A DNA stretch of 64,000 bases from Paenibacillus sp. J5C2022 (GTDB taxonomy: Bacteria; Bacillota; Bacilli; Paenibacillales; Paenibacillaceae). Shown here piece after piece: positions 63,378 through 64,000 of this stretch. The translations under genes and the position numbers were made by a program. The notes under the pieces are model-generated. The model worked only from the letters and a program-made list of their open reading frames with translations, ran no database searches and had not been told where the DNA came from. How positions within the stretch are numbered: the first letter of the stretch is position 1; every line of letters starts with the position of its first letter. The stretch is from positions 62,001-126,000 of the forward strand of contig NZ_JAOQJC010000001.1 of the NCBI RefSeq assembly GCF_025567625.1, in the 5' to 3' direction.

Positions 63378-64000
63378 TTGCGTAACACGTCCAGGCATCG
63401 TCCGATCCGACGGTCAAGGCTGCGATTATGGGCGGGAAAGTGGTGGTATACCGGTCGGCGATATTGGCATTGGCTTAGCGATCGCTCTGTGACAGCAAGA
63501 AGGAAGGAGCAGACTAGATTGCCATACAGCCATATTCGGCACGAGACGCCGTACGTGCGCCAGCTGCGTCAGGTGGAGCGATGGATTCATACGAATAAAA
63601 TCATAAACTTGCGATTGGCGGCGGAGCGATTGGACGGCTTGCTGCTGCAGCCCGGCGAAACGTTCTCTTACTGGCGTACGATCGGCAAGCCGACTCGCCG
63701 CAAAGGTTATGTAGAAGGTATGATCCTCTTCTATGGCGGATACAAAACGGGAATAGGAGGCGGCTTGTGCCAGCTCTCCAATCTGATCTATTGGATGACG
63801 CTCCACACTCCGCTTACCGTTACGGAGAGGCACAGGCACAGCTATGATGTGTTTCCCGATGCGGGCAGAACCCAGCCGTTCGGCAGCGGAGCGACTTGCG
63901 CCTACAACTATCTCGATCTGCAAATCCGCAACGATTCGCCCCATGTCTATCAGCTCTGCTTAACCGCGGCGGAACATACGCTTAAGGGAGAGTGGCGTTC
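63378..64000 (+). CDS. VanW-family protein, 3' end cut by the window
   Basis: The frame is open from a TTG at 63378 to the window end (207 codons so far), with GGGGGAG 5 nt upstream of the TTG. The N-terminus is very basic and aromatic. The VanW core shows LQPGETFSYWRTIGKPT, GYVEGMILFYGGYKTG and GIGGGLCQLSNLIYWM, then HRHSYDVFPD. VanW accompanies some vancomycin-resistance clusters but is widespread without them; no van ligase genes are seen here, so this is no evidence of resistance. Function unknown. Confidence 0.85.
   Translation, partial: MRNTSRHRPIRRSRLRLWAGKWWYTGRRYWHWLSDRSVTARRKEQTRLPYSHIRHETPYVRQLRQVERWIHTNKIINLRLAAERLDGLLLQPGETFSYWRTIGKPTRRKGYVEGMILFYGGYKTGIGGGLCQLSNLIYWMTLHTPLTVTERHRHSYDVFPDAGRTQPFGSGATCAYNYLDLQIRNDSPHVYQLCLTAAEHTLKGEWR

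Noticed and set aside
63378..64000. VanW-family gene as evidence of glycopeptide resistance
   Set aside because: No VanH/A/X or VanS/R genes are seen near it, and VanW-family proteins are common in non-resistant spore-formers.

Overview
The window is a chromosomal segment of an endospore-forming, low-branching Firmicute, most likely Paenibacillus or a close relative in the Paenibacillaceae. The evidence is gene content and order. A Bacillus-like backbone (polC, rimP-nusA-infB-rbfA-truB-ribF, rpsO, pnp, mlpA, dpaAB, dapG-dapA, rnjB, tepA, spoIIIE, ymfFHIJKM, pgsA, cinA, recA, rny, ymdB, spoVS, miaB, ymcA) is kept, with differences from B. subtilis: an archaeal-type prolyl-tRNA synthetase end before polC, dut between mlpA and dpaA, no asd between dpaB and dapG, rimO before pgsA, sleB after spoIIIE, and a 2-oxoacid:ferredoxin oxidoreductase plus PduL pair before miaB. 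Starts are mixed ATG/GTG/TTG with strong AGGAGG sites and many 1-8 bp gene overlaps, as in this group.

Layout. 1-4.9 kb: translation and replication (proS end, polC). 4.9-13.6 kb: the nusA-infB operon from a clear SigA promoter with a hairpin leader, running through ribF, then rpsO from its own promoter. 13.7-18.8 kb: pnp, a divergent polysaccharide deacetylase (ylxY), the peptidase mlpA and dut. 18.8-22.7 kb: dipicolinate synthase dpaAB, aspartokinase dapG and dapA, a set that makes the precursor and product of spore dipicolinic acid. 23-28.6 kb: RNase J, the ClpP-like TepA, a small YlzJ-like protein and the DNA translocase SpoIIIE. 28.7-35.2 kb: sleB with a SigG-type promoter, the M16 pair ymfF/ymfH, an SDR, ymfJ with a SigF/G-type promoter, ymfK and a RodZ-like protein. 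35.2-43.6 kb: rimO, pgsA, cinA, recA with a LexA box, recX, RNase Y, ymdB and spoVS with a SigH-type promoter. 43.7-50.4 kb: an M19 dipeptidase, the korAB oxidoreductase, a PduL-type phosphotransacylase, miaB and ymcA.

After ymcA the conserved order ends. 50.5-53.8 kb holds a divergent biotin-uptake locus: bioY on the minus strand and, on the plus strand, an ECF ATPase followed by a single-chain fusion of a second ECF ATPase with the EcfT membrane protein. A BirA-like palindrome lies between them. 53.85-54.28 kb is a nine-copy, 51-bp minisatellite. The remainder carries an MFS-HAD gene pair (minus), a signal peptidase I, a histidine kinase/response regulator pair followed by an RND exporter, a beta-hydroxyacid dehydrogenase, and a VanW-family gene cut by the window end.

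No rRNA, tRNA, CRISPR array, insertion sequence or phage gene was recognised. The most distinctive candidates are the bioY/BirA-box/ECF-fusion locus, the 51-bp minisatellite, the hairpin repeat found on both sides of rnjB, and the long hairpin in the RNase Y mRNA leader. Most of the window is ordinary core genome.
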